From positions 1-6,960 of the forward strand of contig SLLK01000270.1 in the NCBI GenBank assembly GCA_007134115.1: DNA of 6,960 nt, in the 5' to 3' direction. Positions 5,847 through 6,960 of this stretch are shown in pieces. The stretch is from Gammaproteobacteria bacterium (GTDB lineage: Bacteria > Pseudomonadota > Gammaproteobacteria > UBA5335 > SLRW01). Each line of letters begins with the position of its first letter. Position 1 is the first letter of the stretch. The position numbers and the translations under genes are program-made. The notes under the pieces are model-generated. The model ran no database searches and was not told where the DNA came from. It saw only the letters and a program-made list of their open reading frames with translations.

Positions 5847-6960
5847 ATGTCCCAGGAGATCATCGATTCCCGCGACGGCCTGCTCGCCCTGTGCCGTCAA
5901 CTTGAGCAAAGCCACTGGCTGGCGCTGGATACCGAATTCATGCGCGAGCGCACCTACTATCCCAGGCTGTGCCTGGTCCAGATCGCCAACGAAGAGCGCA
6001 TCGCCTGCGTGGACCCGCTACTGGTGGAAGACCTGTCGCCGCTGGGTGAGCTGTTGTTGCGGCGCGACATCACCAAAGTGGTCCATGCGGGGCACCAGGA
6101 CCTGGAGATTTTTCACCAGCTCTACGGCGAAGTTCCGGCGCCCGTGTTCGACACCCAGATAGCTGCCACCCTGGCCGGCTTCACTCCGCAGATCGGGTAC
6201 GCGCGCCTGGTCGAGGAAATGCTGGGTGTCACTCTGGACAAGACCCACACGCGCAGCGACTGGTCGCGACGACCCCTGGCCGAAGCCGAGTACGCCTACG
6301 CGGCGAACGATGTGCGTTACCTGCGCGACATCTACCTGCGTTTGCACCAGCAGCTCGACAACAATGGCCGCCTCACATGGCTGGAGCACGATTTTGCGGC
6401 ACTGGTCGACGACCGCCGCTATCGCAGCGAACCCGGCGAGGCGTGGAAACGCGTCAAGCAAATCGACCGGTTGCGCCCGCGCGCCTTTACCATCGCCAGG
6501 GAACTCGCCGCCTGGCGGGAGCGCGAAGCCATGCAGCGCGACCGGCCCCGTCAGTGGCTTTTGCGTGATGAAATGCTGCTCGATATCGCCCGTCGCCAAC
6601 CGGCGGACCGCAATGCACTCAATGCAGTCAGGGGCGCCAGCGAGGCACTGCAGCGCGCCCGCGTACAACCCGAGGCACTGCTCGCAGTGGTGGCCGAGGC
6701 GGCCGAATTACCGGCGGCATCACCGCCGCCGCGGGCCGCCAACCGCCTGGACCCGGCACAGGAACCGCTGGTCGACATCCTCATGGGCGTGTTACGTCAA
6801 TGCGCCGACAACGCCGATGTGGCGGCGACCATGATTGCCAGCCGCAAGGATCTGGAGAAACTGGTCGGGGGGCAGCGACAGTTGCCGCTACTGGAAGGCT
6901 GGCGCGGGGAAATTGCCGGACGCACCCTGCTCGCGGTGCTGGAAGGGCAACGCGATGTAA
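5847..6960 (+). CDS. rnd: Ribonuclease D, extreme C-terminus cut by window edge
   Basis: RNase D is a 3'-5' exoribonuclease of the DEDD superfamily that trims tRNA precursors and other small RNAs in the cytosol. My reading from the ATG at 5847 stays open for 371 codons to the window end. E. coli RNase D has 375 residues, so only a short tail is missing. The catalytic acidic residues are D28 and E30 (LDTEF), D85 (HAGHQDLE) and D155, with the DEDDy tyrosine Y151 (YAYAANDVRYL), numbered as in the E. coli enzyme. LDKTHTRSDW (130-139) is a further family signature. After the exonuclease domain (about 1-170), an HRDC domain begins near 210 (LRPRAFTIARELAAWRE) and a second helical repeat covers about 295-371. 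I see no good Shine-Dalgarno before the ATG. The start is chosen from family N-terminal length. The gene is probably cotranscribed with ybeL. Confidence 0.97.
   Translation, partial: MSQEIIDSRDGLLALCRQLEQSHWLALDTEFMRERTYYPRLCLVQIANEERIACVDPLLVEDLSPLGELLLRRDITKVVHAGHQDLEIFHQLYGEVPAPVFDTQIAATLAGFTPQIGYARLVEEMLGVTLDKTHTRSDWSRRPLAEAEYAYAANDVRYLRDIYLRLHQQLDNNGRLTWLEHDFAALVDDRRYRSEPGEAWKRVKQIDRLRPRAFTIARELAAWREREAMQRDRPRQWLLRDEMLLDIARRQPADRNALNAVRGASEALQRARVQPEALLAVVAEAAELPAASPPPRAANRLDPAQEPLVDILMGVLRQCADNADVAATMIASRKDLEKLVGGQRQLPLLEGWRGEIAGRTLLAVLEGQRDV

Noticed and set aside
6018..6668. A 216-codon minus-strand open frame opposite rnd
   Set aside because: The plus strand encodes RNase D with every catalytic residue in place, and the antisense frame shows no domain.
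1..6960. Defence system, CRISPR array, prophage, insertion sequence or other novel system
   Set aside because: No direct-repeat array, transposase, integrase or terminal inverted repeats were seen, and nearly all sequence is explained by six conserved housekeeping-type genes.

Overview
The window is 6.96 kb of gene-dense, GC-rich chromosome that looks like ordinary housekeeping DNA from a gammaproteobacterium. Three things support this: the divergent leuS / ybeL arrangement, as in E. coli; the leuS-lptE-holA gene order; and an RNase D whose catalytic residues have the same numbers as in the E. coli enzyme. The high GC content and proA placed directly after holA suggest a free-living lineage such as Chromatiales/Ectothiorhodospiraceae rather than an enteric. 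That finer placement is a guess.

Left part, minus strand (4958 down to 1): a tightly packed operon in the order leuS, lptE, holA, proA. It encodes leucyl-tRNA synthetase, the LPS-transport lipoprotein LptE, the delta subunit of the DNA polymerase III clamp loader, and gamma-glutamyl phosphate reductase. leuS/lptE and lptE/holA overlap by one or a few bases, which suggests translational coupling. holA and proA are 37 bp apart, and that gap carries a perfect 14-bp palindrome. proA runs off the left edge, with about 300 of an expected ~415 residues present.

Middle (4959-5213): a 255-bp divergent intergenic region. It holds a plausible sigma70-type promoter for leuS and a strong Shine-Dalgarno for the plus-strand gene. 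No RNA gene, CRISPR array or mobile element is visible.

Right part, plus strand (5214-6960): ybeL, a DUF1451-type helical protein with a C-terminal zinc ribbon and unknown function, then after 78 bp rnd (ribonuclease D). rnd is open at the right edge and probably lacks only a few C-terminal residues.

The genes share an operon rather than a pathway: translation, outer-membrane biogenesis, replication and proline synthesis on one side, and a zinc-ribbon protein of unknown role with a tRNA 3'-end exoribonuclease on the other. I found no sign of a defence island, phage, transposon or other novel system. The points worth a second look are modest: a CxxC motif at the ProA active site, the holA-proA palindrome, cysteine-rich zinc knuckles in LeuS, and the uncharacterised ybeL.
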